Part shown: in pieces, positions 9,057 to 17,361 of the stretch
Layout: each line of letters opens with the position of its first letter
Position numbering within the stretch: position 1 is the first letter of the stretch
Assembly: GCF_004803465.1 (NCBI RefSeq)
Contig: NZ_SRSF01000001.1
Span: forward strand, 1,116,501-1,180,500
DNA from: Neolewinella litorea
GTDB lineage: Bacteria; Bacteroidota; Bacteroidia; Chitinophagales; Saprospiraceae
Reading direction: 5' to 3'
Length of the DNA: 64,000 bases
Notes under the pieces: generated by a model
The model's database searches: none
Seen by the model: only the letters and a program-made list of their open reading frames with translations
Told to the model about the DNA's origin: nothing
Translations under genes and position numbers: made by a program

Positions 9057-9956
9057 ATGCGACGCCGCCGTTTTCTGGCCACCACCGGGGCCCTGGCCCT
9101 CGGTTCTACTTTCTCCCCACTGCTCGCGCGGACGCGCCCGCTCATCCCGGAAGTCCACCTCATCCGGAACAACGTGGGGTACTTCACCGACCGCGGCGGC
9201 ACTATCGGTTTTTTCCGGCCGGACGGGGGCGTGGGTGGCGTGGTCGTCGATTCCCAGTTTCCGGAGCAGGCCTCCGCTTTCCTAACCGAAGTATTTGAGG
9301 CATACAAGGAACTGGACCTGCTCATTAACACCCACCACCACGGCGATCACACTGGCGGCAACGGCATAGTAGCGCCTCTGGCCCGGGCCTACGTGAGTCA
9401 CGAAAGGGCCAAACTAAACCTCCAGGTTAATGAGGCGAAACGGACGGAAGGCGAAGCCGTGCCCCTGCCCGATACAACCTTCGCCGATGAGTGGTCCATG
9501 GCCCTGCCCGGCAGTACGGAAACCGTGACCGCCCGGCACTTCGGCGCGGCCCACACGGGCGGGGATGCGGTCATCCACTTCGAGAATGCCAACGTGGCCC
9601 ACCTGGGCGATCTGTTGTTCAACCGCCGCTTTCCGTACATCGACCCCGGCGCCGGTGGAAATATGACGAACTGGATAAGCGTCCTGCGCAAGATCCGCAA
9701 GACCTACGACCGCGATACGGTATTCATCTTCGGCCACGCCGCGGAATCCTACCCGGTAACGGGCGACCGGGCCGACGTCAAATCCTTCGAAGACTACCTG
9801 CTGGCCCTGCGCGACTACGTCAAAACGGAAAAGCGTAAGGGAACCTCCCTGGAAGCCCTGAAGCAAAAGACCGTGACCATCCCCAACGCGCCGGAATGGC
9901 GGTTCGGCGAGCGGCTGCGCGACGTGAACCTGGAAGTGATGTACTCGGAGGTATAG
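9057..9956 (+). CDS. Tat-exported metallo-beta-lactamase fold hydrolase
   Basis: The 299-residue protein starts MRRRRFLATTGALALGSTF, a twin-arginine signal (RRRRFL followed by a hydrophobic stretch), so it is probably exported folded with its metals. The zinc-binding motif NTHHHGDHTGGN follows near residue 90, with later HTGGDAVIHF and FIFGHA histidines completing a metallo-beta-lactamase site. The substrate cannot be told; related periplasmic members include SoxH-like and quinoprotein-relay proteins. An in-frame extension back to 8109 is rejected because it is antisense to the acetyltransferase. The gene is divergent from that gene and 117 bases before uxaC. Confidence 0.87.
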   Translation: MRRRRFLATTGALALGSTFSPLLARTRPLIPEVHLIRNNVGYFTDRGGTIGFFRPDGGVGGVVVDSQFPEQASAFLTEVFEAYKELDLLINTHHHGDHTGGNGIVAPLARAYVSHERAKLNLQVNEAKRTEGEAVPLPDTTFADEWSMALPGSTETVTARHFGAAHTGGDAVIHFENANVAHLGDLLFNRRFPYIDPGAGGNMTNWISVLRKIRKTYDRDTVFIFGHAAESYPVTGDRADVKSFEDYLLALRDYVKTEKRKGTSLEALKQKTVTIPNAPEWRFGERLRDVNLEVMYSEV

Positions 9957-10073
9957 GACTCACCCGTTCTAACATTTAGCCTGCAATTCTCACCACGCCA
10001 CAATTTCCGTCCGGTCGACCAAGGCACTACGCGTCGGTATTCCTATATTGCCCATGTAAAGTCAACCGATTGC

Positions 10074-11480
10074 ATGCAAAATCCGATTGTCGCCGAAAAT
10101 TTCCTCCTGGAGTCCGACGCCGCCCAGGAACTCTACCACGGCTACGCCGCCGGCGCCCCGATTATTGACTACCATTGTCACCTCCCGCCGGAGCAAATAG
10201 CGAGTGATCATCGCTTCACCAACCTGACGGATATCTGGTTGCGGGGCGACCATTACAAGTGGCGGGCGATGCGCGCCAACGGGATTGCGGAGGAAGGCAT
10301 CACCGGATCGGCCACCGACCGGCAGAAGCACCACAACTGGGCCGCTACCCTGCCCTACACCATGCGCAATCCGCTGTACCACTGGTCGCACCTCGAACTG
10401 GACCGCTACTTCGGCGTCGACAGCCTGCTGGGGCCCGAGAACGCGGACGCCGTTTACGAGCACTGCAGCGAATTGTTGCAGGGGCCGGACTTTTCGGTCC
10501 GCTCCCTGGTAGACCGGATGAACGTAAAGGTGATCTGTACCACGGATGACCCCACCGACTCGCTGGAGCACCACCGGCGGATACAGGACGAACCCTTTAG
10601 TTGTCGGATCCTGCCGGGGTTCCGGCCCGACAAGTCGATCCTCATCGCGGCGGAAGGGTACAACGAATACATCGAACTCCTGGCGGAAGCAAGTGACCGT
10701 GAGATCGGTTCCTACGATGACCTCCTGGAAGCGCTGCAGCAACGGATGGACTACTTCCACGGGATGGGCTGCCGCATCTCCGACCACGGGCTAAACGAAC
10801 TCTTCGACGTTTCCTACACCGACGGGGAGGTGCGAACCATCTTCGCCGGCCGTCGTGCCGGCCGCACGGTAAACCTGGAAGAAGCCCAAAAATTCCAGAC
10901 CGCCCTGCTGGTCGACCTGTGTCGGGCCTACCACCGCCTGGGCTGGACGCAACAGTTCCACCTCGGCGCGCTGCGCAACAACAACCAGCGCATCCTGCGC
11001 CAACTCGGGGCCGACGCCGGCGTGGACAGCATCGGTGATTTCTCGCAGGCCCGGGGCCTGGCGCGCCTGCTCAATACGCTGGACAACAGCGATCAACTGA
11101 CGAAAACCGTAGTGTACAACCTCAACCCCGCCGACAATGAGGTCATAGCCACCATGGTGGGCAACTTCAACGACGGCAGCGTAGCGGGCAAAATGCAGTA
11201 CGGTTCGGCCTGGTGGTTCCTCGACCAGCTCGACGGGATGGAGAAGCAAATGAACGTGCTGTCGAATATGGGCCTGCTGAGTCGCTTCGTGGGCATGCTC
11301 ACCGACAGCCGGTCTTTCCTTTCGTTCCCCCGCCACGAATACTTCCGGCGCTTGCTCTGCAACATGTTCGGGCAGGACATCGAGCGCGGCCTTCTGCCCG
11401 ATGATCGGAAGTTTATCGGTACTATTATCGAAGATATCTGCTACAACAACGCTAAAAACTATTTCAATTTCCCCGCATGA
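10074..11480 (+). CDS. uxaC: Glucuronate (uronate) isomerase
   Basis: UxaC interconverts D-glucuronate/D-fructuronate and D-galacturonate/D-tagaturonate, the first cytoplasmic step of uronate breakdown. The 468-residue protein has the amidohydrolase-like metal motif IIDYHCHLPPEQIA near the N-terminus, followed by the family stretches NLTDIWLRGDHYKWRAMRANG, VICTTDDPTDSLEHH, QFHLGALRNNN and DSRSFLSFPRHEYFRRLLC. Length matches the family. It opens a six-gene operon; kdgK begins inside its stop codon (ATGA overlap). A palindromic CAAnCGnTTG element lies directly before the ATG. Confidence 0.95.
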   Translation: MQNPIVAENFLLESDAAQELYHGYAAGAPIIDYHCHLPPEQIASDHRFTNLTDIWLRGDHYKWRAMRANGIAEEGITGSATDRQKHHNWAATLPYTMRNPLYHWSHLELDRYFGVDSLLGPENADAVYEHCSELLQGPDFSVRSLVDRMNVKVICTTDDPTDSLEHHRRIQDEPFSCRILPGFRPDKSILIAAEGYNEYIELLAEASDREIGSYDDLLEALQQRMDYFHGMGCRISDHGLNELFDVSYTDGEVRTIFAGRRAGRTVNLEEAQKFQTALLVDLCRAYHRLGWTQQFHLGALRNNNQRILRQLGADAGVDSIGDFSQARGLARLLNTLDNSDQLTKTVVYNLNPADNEVIATMVGNFNDGSVAGKMQYGSAWWFLDQLDGMEKQMNVLSNMGLLSRFVGMLTDSRSFLSFPRHEYFRRLLCNMFGQDIERGLLPDDRKFIGTIIEDICYNNAKNYFNFPA

Positions 11481-12511
11481 AAGTTGTCACCTTCGGAGAG
11501 ATCATGCTCCGCCTTACCCCTCCCGGCCATCTGCGCTTCTCACAGGCCGCCAGCTTCGACGTAGTCTACGGCGGCGGCGAAAGCAACGTGGCGGTCGCCC
11601 TGGCCAACTTTGGTCTGGACGCCCATTTCGTGACCCGTCTGCCCAATAACGACATCGGCGACTGCGCGCTCATGGAGCTCCGCAAGCGCGGGGTGCACAC
11701 CGAACACATCATCCGCGGCGGGGAACGCCTCGGCATCTACTTCCTGGAGATGGGTGCCGTACAGAGGGGCAGCAAGGTGGTCTACGACCGGGCCTACTCC
11801 GGGATGGCCACCATCGAAAAGGGAATGATCGATTGGGAGGAGGTCTTCCAGGACGCCGACTGGTTCCACTGGACGGGCATCACGCCGGCCCTCTCGCAGG
11901 GTGCCGCCGATGCCTGCCTCGAAGCCATCCAGGCCGCCAACCGGCTGGGCGTACCCGTGTCCACCGACCTCAATTACCGCGCCAAGCTTTGGAAGTACGG
12001 TAAGGACCCCCGGGAAGTGATGCCCGACCTGGTAGAGGGCTGCGACGTTATCCTCGGCAACGAGGAAGACGCCGAAAAGCACTTCGGCCTGCACCCCGAG
12101 GAAGTGGACGTGACCGCCGGCGGTGAAATGGACGGCAAGAAATACCTGCCCGTGCTGCAGGAACTTATGAACCGTTTCCCGCGCTGCAAGATGACGATCA
12201 CCACCCTGCGTGGATCGGTCAGCGCCAGCCACAATTCCTGGTCGGGGGTCCTTTACGACGGCGAAACGCTTTACGAGACCGAAACCTACCAAATCACCGA
12301 TATCGTAGACCGCGTGGGCGGCGGCGACAGCTTCATGTCGGCCCTGATCTACGGCCTGCTCACCTTCAAAGATGATAAGCAGAAAGCCCTCGACTTCGCG
12401 GTTGCGGCCTCCTGCCTCAAGCACACCATTTACGGTGATGCCAACCTGGTGACGGTAGACGAGGTAACCAAACTTATTGAAGGCGACGGCTCCGGCCGGG
12501 TAGCCCGTTAA
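11477..12511 (+). CDS. kdgK: 2-dehydro-3-deoxygluconate kinase
   Basis: This 344-residue PfkB-family sugar kinase most likely phosphorylates 2-keto-3-deoxygluconate to KDPG. It starts MKVVTFGEIMLRLTPPG and has VYGGGESNVAVALANFG, the PfkB N-terminal signature. The C-terminal ATP/anion-hole signature VDRVGGGDSFMSALIYGLL contains the catalytic Asp. The segment STDLNYRAKLW also fits KdgK. Position between uxaC and the KDPG aldolase supports the substrate assignment. Its start overlaps the uxaC stop by four bases. Confidence 0.92.
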   Translation: MKVVTFGEIMLRLTPPGHLRFSQAASFDVVYGGGESNVAVALANFGLDAHFVTRLPNNDIGDCALMELRKRGVHTEHIIRGGERLGIYFLEMGAVQRGSKVVYDRAYSGMATIEKGMIDWEEVFQDADWFHWTGITPALSQGAADACLEAIQAANRLGVPVSTDLNYRAKLWKYGKDPREVMPDLVEGCDVILGNEEDAEKHFGLHPEEVDVTAGGEMDGKKYLPVLQELMNRFPRCKMTITTLRGSVSASHNSWSGVLYDGETLYETETYQITDIVDRVGGGDSFMSALIYGLLTFKDDKQKALDFAVAASCLKHTIYGDANLVTVDEVTKLIEGDGSGRVAR

Positions 12512-12527
12512 TCTTATCTTTCTCGCC

Positions 12528-12551
12528 GGGAGCCGCGGTTATGCGGCTCCC
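12528..12551 (+). other. Intercistronic hairpin between kdgK and eda
   Basis: Nine-base perfect arms GGGAGCCGC / GCGGCTCCC surround a six-base loop, 16 bases after the kdgK stop. No T-run follows, so it is not a typical terminator. It could stabilise the upstream mRNA or partially attenuate expression of the downstream genes. Confidence 0.6.
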
Positions 12552-12575
12552 TACCCCGATATAAGAAAACCCACC

Positions 12576-13244
12576 ATGGCCACCCACTCCCGTCTACACA
12601 CCCTTTCCGTCATCCACGACCAGGGCGTCATGCCCCTCTTCTACCACCAGGATGCCGCGCTCGGCAAGCAGGTCCTGCGGGCCTGCTACGATGCCGGCGG
12701 CCGATTGCTGGAATTTACCAACCGCGGCGATTTCGCCCATGAGGTATTCCGCGAACTCAACCAGTACGCCCGCCAGGAACTTCCCGAATTGGTCATGGGC
12801 GTCGGCTCCGTAAACGATGCCCCCACGGCCGCCCTCTTCCTGCAGCTCGGCGCCAGTTTCATCGTGTCGGCATCCCTGCGGGAAGATGTAGCCCTGGTCT
12901 GCAACCGCCGTAAGGTGGCCTACCTGCCCGGTTGCGCTACGCTGACCGAGATCGGCCGGGCCGAGGAATTGGGGTGCGAGATCGTAAAACTATTCCCGGG
13001 CAGCGTGTACGGTCCGGAATTCATCAAGTCGGTCCGCGGCCCCCAACCCTGGACCAGCATCATGCCCACCGGCGGCGTCACCACGGAGAAGGACAACCTG
13101 CACGACTGGTACAGCGCCGGTGCGGTCTGCGTCGGACTCGGTTCTCAGCTCATCGGTAACGCCGTACTGAAGGAGCGGAAGTTCGACGAACTGACCTCCG
13201 CCGTCCGCCAGGCGCTGGCCGACGCCAAAGAAATTAGACAATGA
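12576..13244 (+). CDS. eda: KDPG / KHG aldolase
   Basis: This 222-residue class I aldolase cleaves 2-keto-3-deoxy-6-phosphogluconate to pyruvate and glyceraldehyde 3-phosphate. The motif GCEIVKLFPGSVYGPEFIKSV contains the Schiff-base lysine (KLFP) and phosphate-binding residues, and SIMPTGGVTTE follows as the second phosphate-binding loop. The segment YLPGCATLTEI is also typical. The protein is slightly longer at the N-terminus than E. coli Eda. The stop overlaps the dctP start by four bases, tying catabolism and transport into one transcript. Confidence 0.94.
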   Translation: MATHSRLHTLSVIHDQGVMPLFYHQDAALGKQVLRACYDAGGRLLEFTNRGDFAHEVFRELNQYARQELPELVMGVGSVNDAPTAALFLQLGASFIVSASLREDVALVCNRRKVAYLPGCATLTEIGRAEELGCEIVKLFPGSVYGPEFIKSVRGPQPWTSIMPTGGVTTEKDNLHDWYSAGAVCVGLGSQLIGNAVLKERKFDELTSAVRQALADAKEIRQ

Positions 13245-14233
13245 TCGCTCTATTACGTGTGCTTCCCATTCTGCTGTTGTTGGTATTCACTGGCTGCGCC
13301 GATGAGGAAAAAACCAGCGTATTGCGTCTAGCCCACGGCCTCGATACCGGTCACCCCGTGCATTTGGGGATGGTTTTCATGGCCGAACGGCTGGAGGAAA
13401 AATCCGGCGGTGAGCTCACCATCGCGATTTACCCCAACCAGCAGCTCGGCACCGAACGGCAGGCCCTGGAACTATTGCAGATCGGCAGTCTGGCCATGAC
13501 GAAGGTATCGGCGGCCGTACTGGAAAACTTTTCCCCGGAAGCCACCGTCCTTTCCCTACCCTATCTGTTCCGCGACCGCGAACACGTTTACCAGTTCCAG
13601 GACAGCGAACTCGGTCGCAAGGTGCTCACCACCAGCGAGCAGTTCCGCTTACGGGGGCTGGTGTACTTCGACGCCGGCCAGCGCTCCTTCTATACCAAGG
13701 ACCGGCCCGTACACACTCCTGACGACCTGCGCGGCACCAAGATCCGCGTGCAACTTAGCGCCACGGCCATCAACCTGGTCAAGGCCCTCGGGGGGTCTCC
13801 CACCCCAATTTCCTACGGTGAACTCTATACCGCCCTGCAGCAGGGCGTAGTGGACGGGGCGGAGAATAACCCACCCAGCTTCTATACCAGTCGCCACTAC
13901 GAGGTCTGCAAGTATTATACCCTTGACGAGCACACGGCTACCCCTGATGTTCTGCTCATCGGCACCGGGGCCTGGGAACGGCTGAACCCCCAGCAGCGGA
14001 CGTGGCTGCAGGAAGCCGCCGACGAGGCCGTTGTGTATCAGCGCAAGGTTTGGCAGGAAGCCGAGCAGGAAGCCCTGGAGGCGGTCGAGGCCGCCGGAGT
14101 GGAGATCATCCGCCCCGACAAGACGCCCTTCATCGAGCAGACCGCCCCCATTCTGGAGAGTTACCGCGACCAACCCGCCATTTACTCCCTAATCGAACGA
14201 ATCATTGCAATGGCCCCCGAGAATGAAGGATAA
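13241..14233 (+). CDS. dctP: TRAP transporter substrate-binding lipoprotein, DctP family
   Basis: This 330-residue DctP-type binding protein would capture a sugar acid in the periplasm and hand it to the DctQM permease. The start MIALLRVLPILLLLVFTGC looks like a lipoprotein signal peptide with Cys19, so the protein may be membrane-anchored rather than freely soluble. Family motifs are LAHGLDTGHPVHLG, GTERQALELLQIGSL, RSFYTKDRPVHTPDDLRGTKIRV (with the substrate-carboxylate arginine region) and ELYTALQQGVVDGAENNPPSF. Operon context with uxaC, kdgK and eda suggests glucuronate or galacturonate as substrate; this is inference. Confidence 0.93.
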   Translation: MIALLRVLPILLLLVFTGCADEEKTSVLRLAHGLDTGHPVHLGMVFMAERLEEKSGGELTIAIYPNQQLGTERQALELLQIGSLAMTKVSAAVLENFSPEATVLSLPYLFRDREHVYQFQDSELGRKVLTTSEQFRLRGLVYFDAGQRSFYTKDRPVHTPDDLRGTKIRVQLSATAINLVKALGGSPTPISYGELYTALQQGVVDGAENNPPSFYTSRHYEVCKYYTLDEHTATPDVLLIGTGAWERLNPQQRTWLQEAADEAVVYQRKVWQEAEQEALEAVEAAGVEIIRPDKTPFIEQTAPILESYRDQPAIYSLIERIIAMAPENEG

Positions 14234-14651
14234 GGTAGACAAGATACTCGGTCACACGCTGGCCCTCATGCTGGCCGTGATGACCGTCGACGTACTCTGG
14301 GGCGTCTTTACCCGCTACGTGATCGGTGACCAGGCAAGCTGGTCGGAGGAGATGGCCCGCTTTCTCCTGATCTGGATCGGCATCCTCGGTGCCGCCTACG
14401 CCACCGGACAGAATATGCACCTCTCCATCGATCTGCTGAAGAACAAACCGGTCAAGCTTATTGCCGCCCTGATCATCCTGTTCGCGCTGGGCGTGATGGT
14501 GATCGGTGGTACGCGGCTCGTGTTGCTCACCGCCGAATTGGGACAGACCTCCCCGGCCCTCGGCCTGCCCATGTCGCTGATCTATCTGGTGGTCCCGATC
14601 AGTGGCCTGCTCATCATCTATTACCGTCTTCACGACTTTAAATCCAACTGA
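14223..14651 (+). CDS. dctQ: TRAP transporter small permease, DctQ family
   Basis: This 142-residue membrane protein has four predicted helices (about residues 10-28, 42-60, 78-98, 115-135). The segment WSEEMARFLLIWIGILGAAYA is the hallmark of DctQ small subunits. It partners DctM in Na+-driven sugar-acid uptake. I chose the ATG at 14223; the in-frame alternative at 14205 is a TTG. The start lies 11 bases inside the dctP end, and its stop shares one base with the dctM ATG (TGATG). Confidence 0.92.
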   Translation: MKDKVDKILGHTLALMLAVMTVDVLWGVFTRYVIGDQASWSEEMARFLLIWIGILGAAYATGQNMHLSIDLLKNKPVKLIAALIILFALGVMVIGGTRLVLLTAELGQTSPALGLPMSLIYLVVPISGLLIIYYRLHDFKSN

Positions 14652-15937
14652 TGGAAGTTGCCATCCTCGTTCTCACCTTCGTCGTGCTTATTGGTCTGGG
14701 CATGCCCATCGCCTGGTGCATCGGCATCAGTGCCACGGTGACCATGCTGGTCAGCATTCCCACCCTGCCGGCGCTCACTACGGTGGCCCAGCAGACGGCG
14801 ACGGGGCTCGACAGTTTCGGATTGCTGGCCATCCCCTTCTTCATCCTGGCCGGTCAGATCATGAACCAGGGGGGCATTGCCCGACGGCTCATCGCTTTCG
14901 CCCGCTCGCTGGTTGGCAGTCTGCCCGGCGGGCTCGCCCACGTCAACATCATCGCCGCCATGCTCTTCGGGGCCATCGCCGGTTCCGCGGCCGCGGCCGC
15001 CTCCGCCATCGGGGGCACGGTCGGCAAAGCCATGGAAAAGGAAGGCTACAGCAAGGAGTTTGCCGCCGCGGTCAACATCACCTCCTCCACCACCGGGCTG
15101 ATCATTCCGCCCAGCAACATCCTCATCGTCTACAGCCTCGCCAGCGGCGGCGTCAGCATCGCGGCCCTCTTCCTGGCCGGCTACCTCCCCGGCCTCCTTG
15201 TAGGTTTCCTGCTTATGATCGTGGCCGCCATAATGGCCAGGCGCAAGGGCTACACCACGCGGGGCATATTTTCCCTGCGCGAGGTCGGCCGCACCTTCGT
15301 TCGTGCGCTGCCGAGCCTACTGCTGCTCGTGATCGTCATCGGCGGCATCGTAGTGGGCGTATTCACCGCCACGGAAGCTTCGGCCGCCGCCGTACTGTAT
15401 TGCCTGGCGCTGTCCTTCATCTACGGTGAGGTAAAAGTCAGCGAGTTGCCGCAGGTTTTCCTGAGCGCCATCGGCACCACCTCCATCGTCATGATCCTGA
15501 TCGCCACCTCGATCTCCATGTCGTGGATTATGGCCTTTGAAAATATCCCCCAGGACATCACGAGTTTCCTGCTGGCCACCAGCAATAACCCGATCGTGAT
15601 CATGATCATCATCAACCTGATCCTGCTCTTCGTGGGCGTCTTCATGGACATGACGCCGGCGGTGCTGATTTTCACCCCCATCTTCCTTCCGGTGGCCGTC
15701 CAGATCGGCATCGATCCGGTCCACTTCGGCATCATCATGATCCTCAACCTCTGTATCGGACTGTGTACCCCGCCCGTGGGCTCCGTACTTTTCGTCGGGG
15801 TTGGCGTGGCCGGAACCACCATTCAGAAGGTCATCCGCCCCCTGCTGCCCTTTTTCGCGGCAATGCTGGTGGCCCTGCTCATCGTCACCCTCGTACCCGA
15901 ATTGAGTACCTGGTTGCCCGCCAAGTTCGGATTCTAG
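14651..15937 (+). CDS. dctM: TRAP transporter large permease, DctM family
   Basis: This 428-residue multi-helix permease forms the transport channel of the TRAP system. Family signatures are GLGMPIAWCIGISA, GLDSFGLLAIPFFILAGQIMNQGGIARRLI, GSAAAAASAIGGTVGKAMEKEGYSKEFAAAVNITSSTTGLIIPPSNI and ILNLCIGLCTPPVGSVLFVG. Length agrees with DctM subunits. It is the last gene of the uronate operon; after its stop there are 57 bases before the convergent short-chain dehydrogenase, with no strong terminator visible. Confidence 0.95.
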   Translation: MEVAILVLTFVVLIGLGMPIAWCIGISATVTMLVSIPTLPALTTVAQQTATGLDSFGLLAIPFFILAGQIMNQGGIARRLIAFARSLVGSLPGGLAHVNIIAAMLFGAIAGSAAAAASAIGGTVGKAMEKEGYSKEFAAAVNITSSTTGLIIPPSNILIVYSLASGGVSIAALFLAGYLPGLLVGFLLMIVAAIMARRKGYTTRGIFSLREVGRTFVRALPSLLLLVIVIGGIVVGVFTATEASAAAVLYCLALSFIYGEVKVSELPQVFLSAIGTTSIVMILIATSISMSWIMAFENIPQDITSFLLATSNNPIVIMIIINLILLFVGVFMDMTPAVLIFTPIFLPVAVQIGIDPVHFGIIMILNLCIGLCTPPVGSVLFVGVGVAGTTIQKVIRPLLPFFAAMLVALLIVTLVPELSTWLPAKFGF

Positions 15938-15994
15938 GGCGCGTACGCGGGTGCCGTATCGAGATACCCACCGGGGTGCCGGGACCGGCGGTGC

Positions 15995-16687
15995 TTACCA
16001 GGGCACCGGTTGGCCGTCCTTGTAAAAGCCCCCCGAAGGACCGTCGTCCGGTAGGATGACCGCCCAGAGAATGCTACTCGCACCTTCCGCCACACTGCGG
16101 TTGGCCTCCGGACCGCCCATATCCGTCCTTACCCAACCGGGGCAAACGGCGTTGACGAGGATGGCGTCGTCGCGAAGGTCATCCGCGAGCTTGTACGTGA
16201 GCATATTCAGGGCCGTCTTCGTGATGGCATAAGCCGGGGTGCCGGGCCACGACTCCACGAATGATCCACTTGAACTCGACACATTGACTATGCGTCCGCC
16301 ACCTCCTTTCCGGATCAGTGGGTAGAGGGCCTGGGTTACCCGCCAGGGGCCAAGGGCATTCACCCGCCAGGCTTCCTCCACAATAGAGAAATCAGCCGTG
16401 AGGGTATTTTGAAAGGTGTCGTAGTGGATACCGGCGTTATTGACCAGTACGTCTATCGTACCGTGCGACTCGCGCAGGTGCCGGGCCAGTGCGGCAATGC
16501 TCTCCGGATCAGCGACGTCCAGCGGGTGGTATTCCACCGGTAGTCCTTCGTCGCGAAAGGCCGCGGCTACTGTTTCGCCGGCTGCGCTCCGGCTGGTCAG
16601 CACCACGTGGTATCCCCGGCCGGCCAGCTGCCGCGCCACTTCCTTTCCCAGGCCCCGGTTCGCTCCGGTGACGATTGCAATCTTCAT
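15995..16687 (-). CDS. SDR family NAD(P)-dependent oxidoreductase
   Basis: This 230-residue classical short-chain dehydrogenase begins MKIAIVTGANRGLGKEVARQLA, with the cofactor loop TGxxxGxG. It has NNAG near residue 80, NVSSSSGSF around the catalytic serine, and YAITK with the catalytic Tyr and Lys, then VNAVCPGWVRTDMGG. The sequence resembles carbonyl reductase-like SDRs, but the substrate is not evident. The start at 16687 is chosen because the fold begins at once. It is divergent from the OsmC gene, with 69 bases between the starts. Confidence 0.92.
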   Translation of the reverse strand: MKIAIVTGANRGLGKEVARQLAGRGYHVVLTSRSAAGETVAAAFRDEGLPVEYHPLDVADPESIAALARHLRESHGTIDVLVNNAGIHYDTFQNTLTADFSIVEEAWRVNALGPWRVTQALYPLIRKGGGGRIVNVSSSSGSFVESWPGTPAYAITKTALNMLTYKLADDLRDDAILVNAVCPGWVRTDMGGPEANRSVAEGASSILWAVILPDDGPSGGFYKDGQPVPW

Positions 16688-16756
16688 GCGCCCGAAGGTA
16701 AATAGTACGAACAAAAGCCGCCGGTACTCCGTAAGGGACGTATAAATAAACAACAC

Positions 16757-17167
16757 ATGAAACGTACCGCATCCGCCGTATGGCAGGGCTCCGGAAAGGA
16801 AGGCTCTGGCTACCTCAACACCAAAAGTGGTGTGCTAGAACGCACCAGTTACTCCTACAAAAGCCGTTTCGAAGACGGCAAGGGCACAAACCCCGAAGAG
16901 CTTATCGCCGCCGCCCATTCGGGCTGTTTCACCATGGCGCTCACCTTCAAACTGGGCGAAGCCGGCTACACGGCCAAGGAGCTTCACACCGATTGTTCCA
17001 TCGACTTCCAGAACCAGACCATCGTGGAAAGCCACCTGAAGGTCCGCGCCGAGGTTCCAGGCATCGAAAAGGAAGAGTTCGACAAGATCATCCACGACGC
17101 TAAGGAGAACTGTCCCATTTCCAAAGTCCTGGATACCGAAATCACGTTGGAGTACACCCTCAATTGA
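16757..17167 (+). CDS. OsmC family peroxiredoxin
   Basis: This 136-residue OsmC/Ohr-like thiol peroxidase would reduce organic hydroperoxides. It starts MKRTASAVWQGSGKEGSGYLN, matching the OsmC opening (xRxAxAxWxGxLxxGxGxL). The peroxidatic cysteine lies in ELIAAAHSGCFTMAL and the resolving cysteine in KENCPISKVL. Length is standard for OsmC. A strong terminator follows 24 bases after the stop. Confidence 0.93.
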   Translation: MKRTASAVWQGSGKEGSGYLNTKSGVLERTSYSYKSRFEDGKGTNPEELIAAAHSGCFTMALTFKLGEAGYTAKELHTDCSIDFQNQTIVESHLKVRAEVPGIEKEEFDKIIHDAKENCPISKVLDTEITLEYTLN

Positions 17168-17191
17168 TCCTTCGCCCCTCAGCGAAAACAG

Positions 17192-17227
17192 AAAGCCCCC
17201 CACCAGTCGTCCTGGCGGGGGGCTTTT
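17192..17227 (+). terminator. Rho-independent terminator after osmC-like gene
   Basis: Fifteen-base arms starting AAAGCCCCCC and ending GGGGGGCTTT, with one mismatch, enclose a five-base loop and run into a short T-run. Because the arms are flanked by A and T runs, it could also act weakly for the convergent LacI-type gene. Confidence 0.85.
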
Positions 17228-17361
17228 ACATACATCCGGTTGAGTAAGACCGGTAAATAACAATAGGCCTGAAGCTTTATCAACCCGCGGGATCAACCCG
17301 TGGGTGGTGTAGAGGACTCCTGTTATCAGAGGTTTACCCAGGGGATATATGTTCGAACTTA

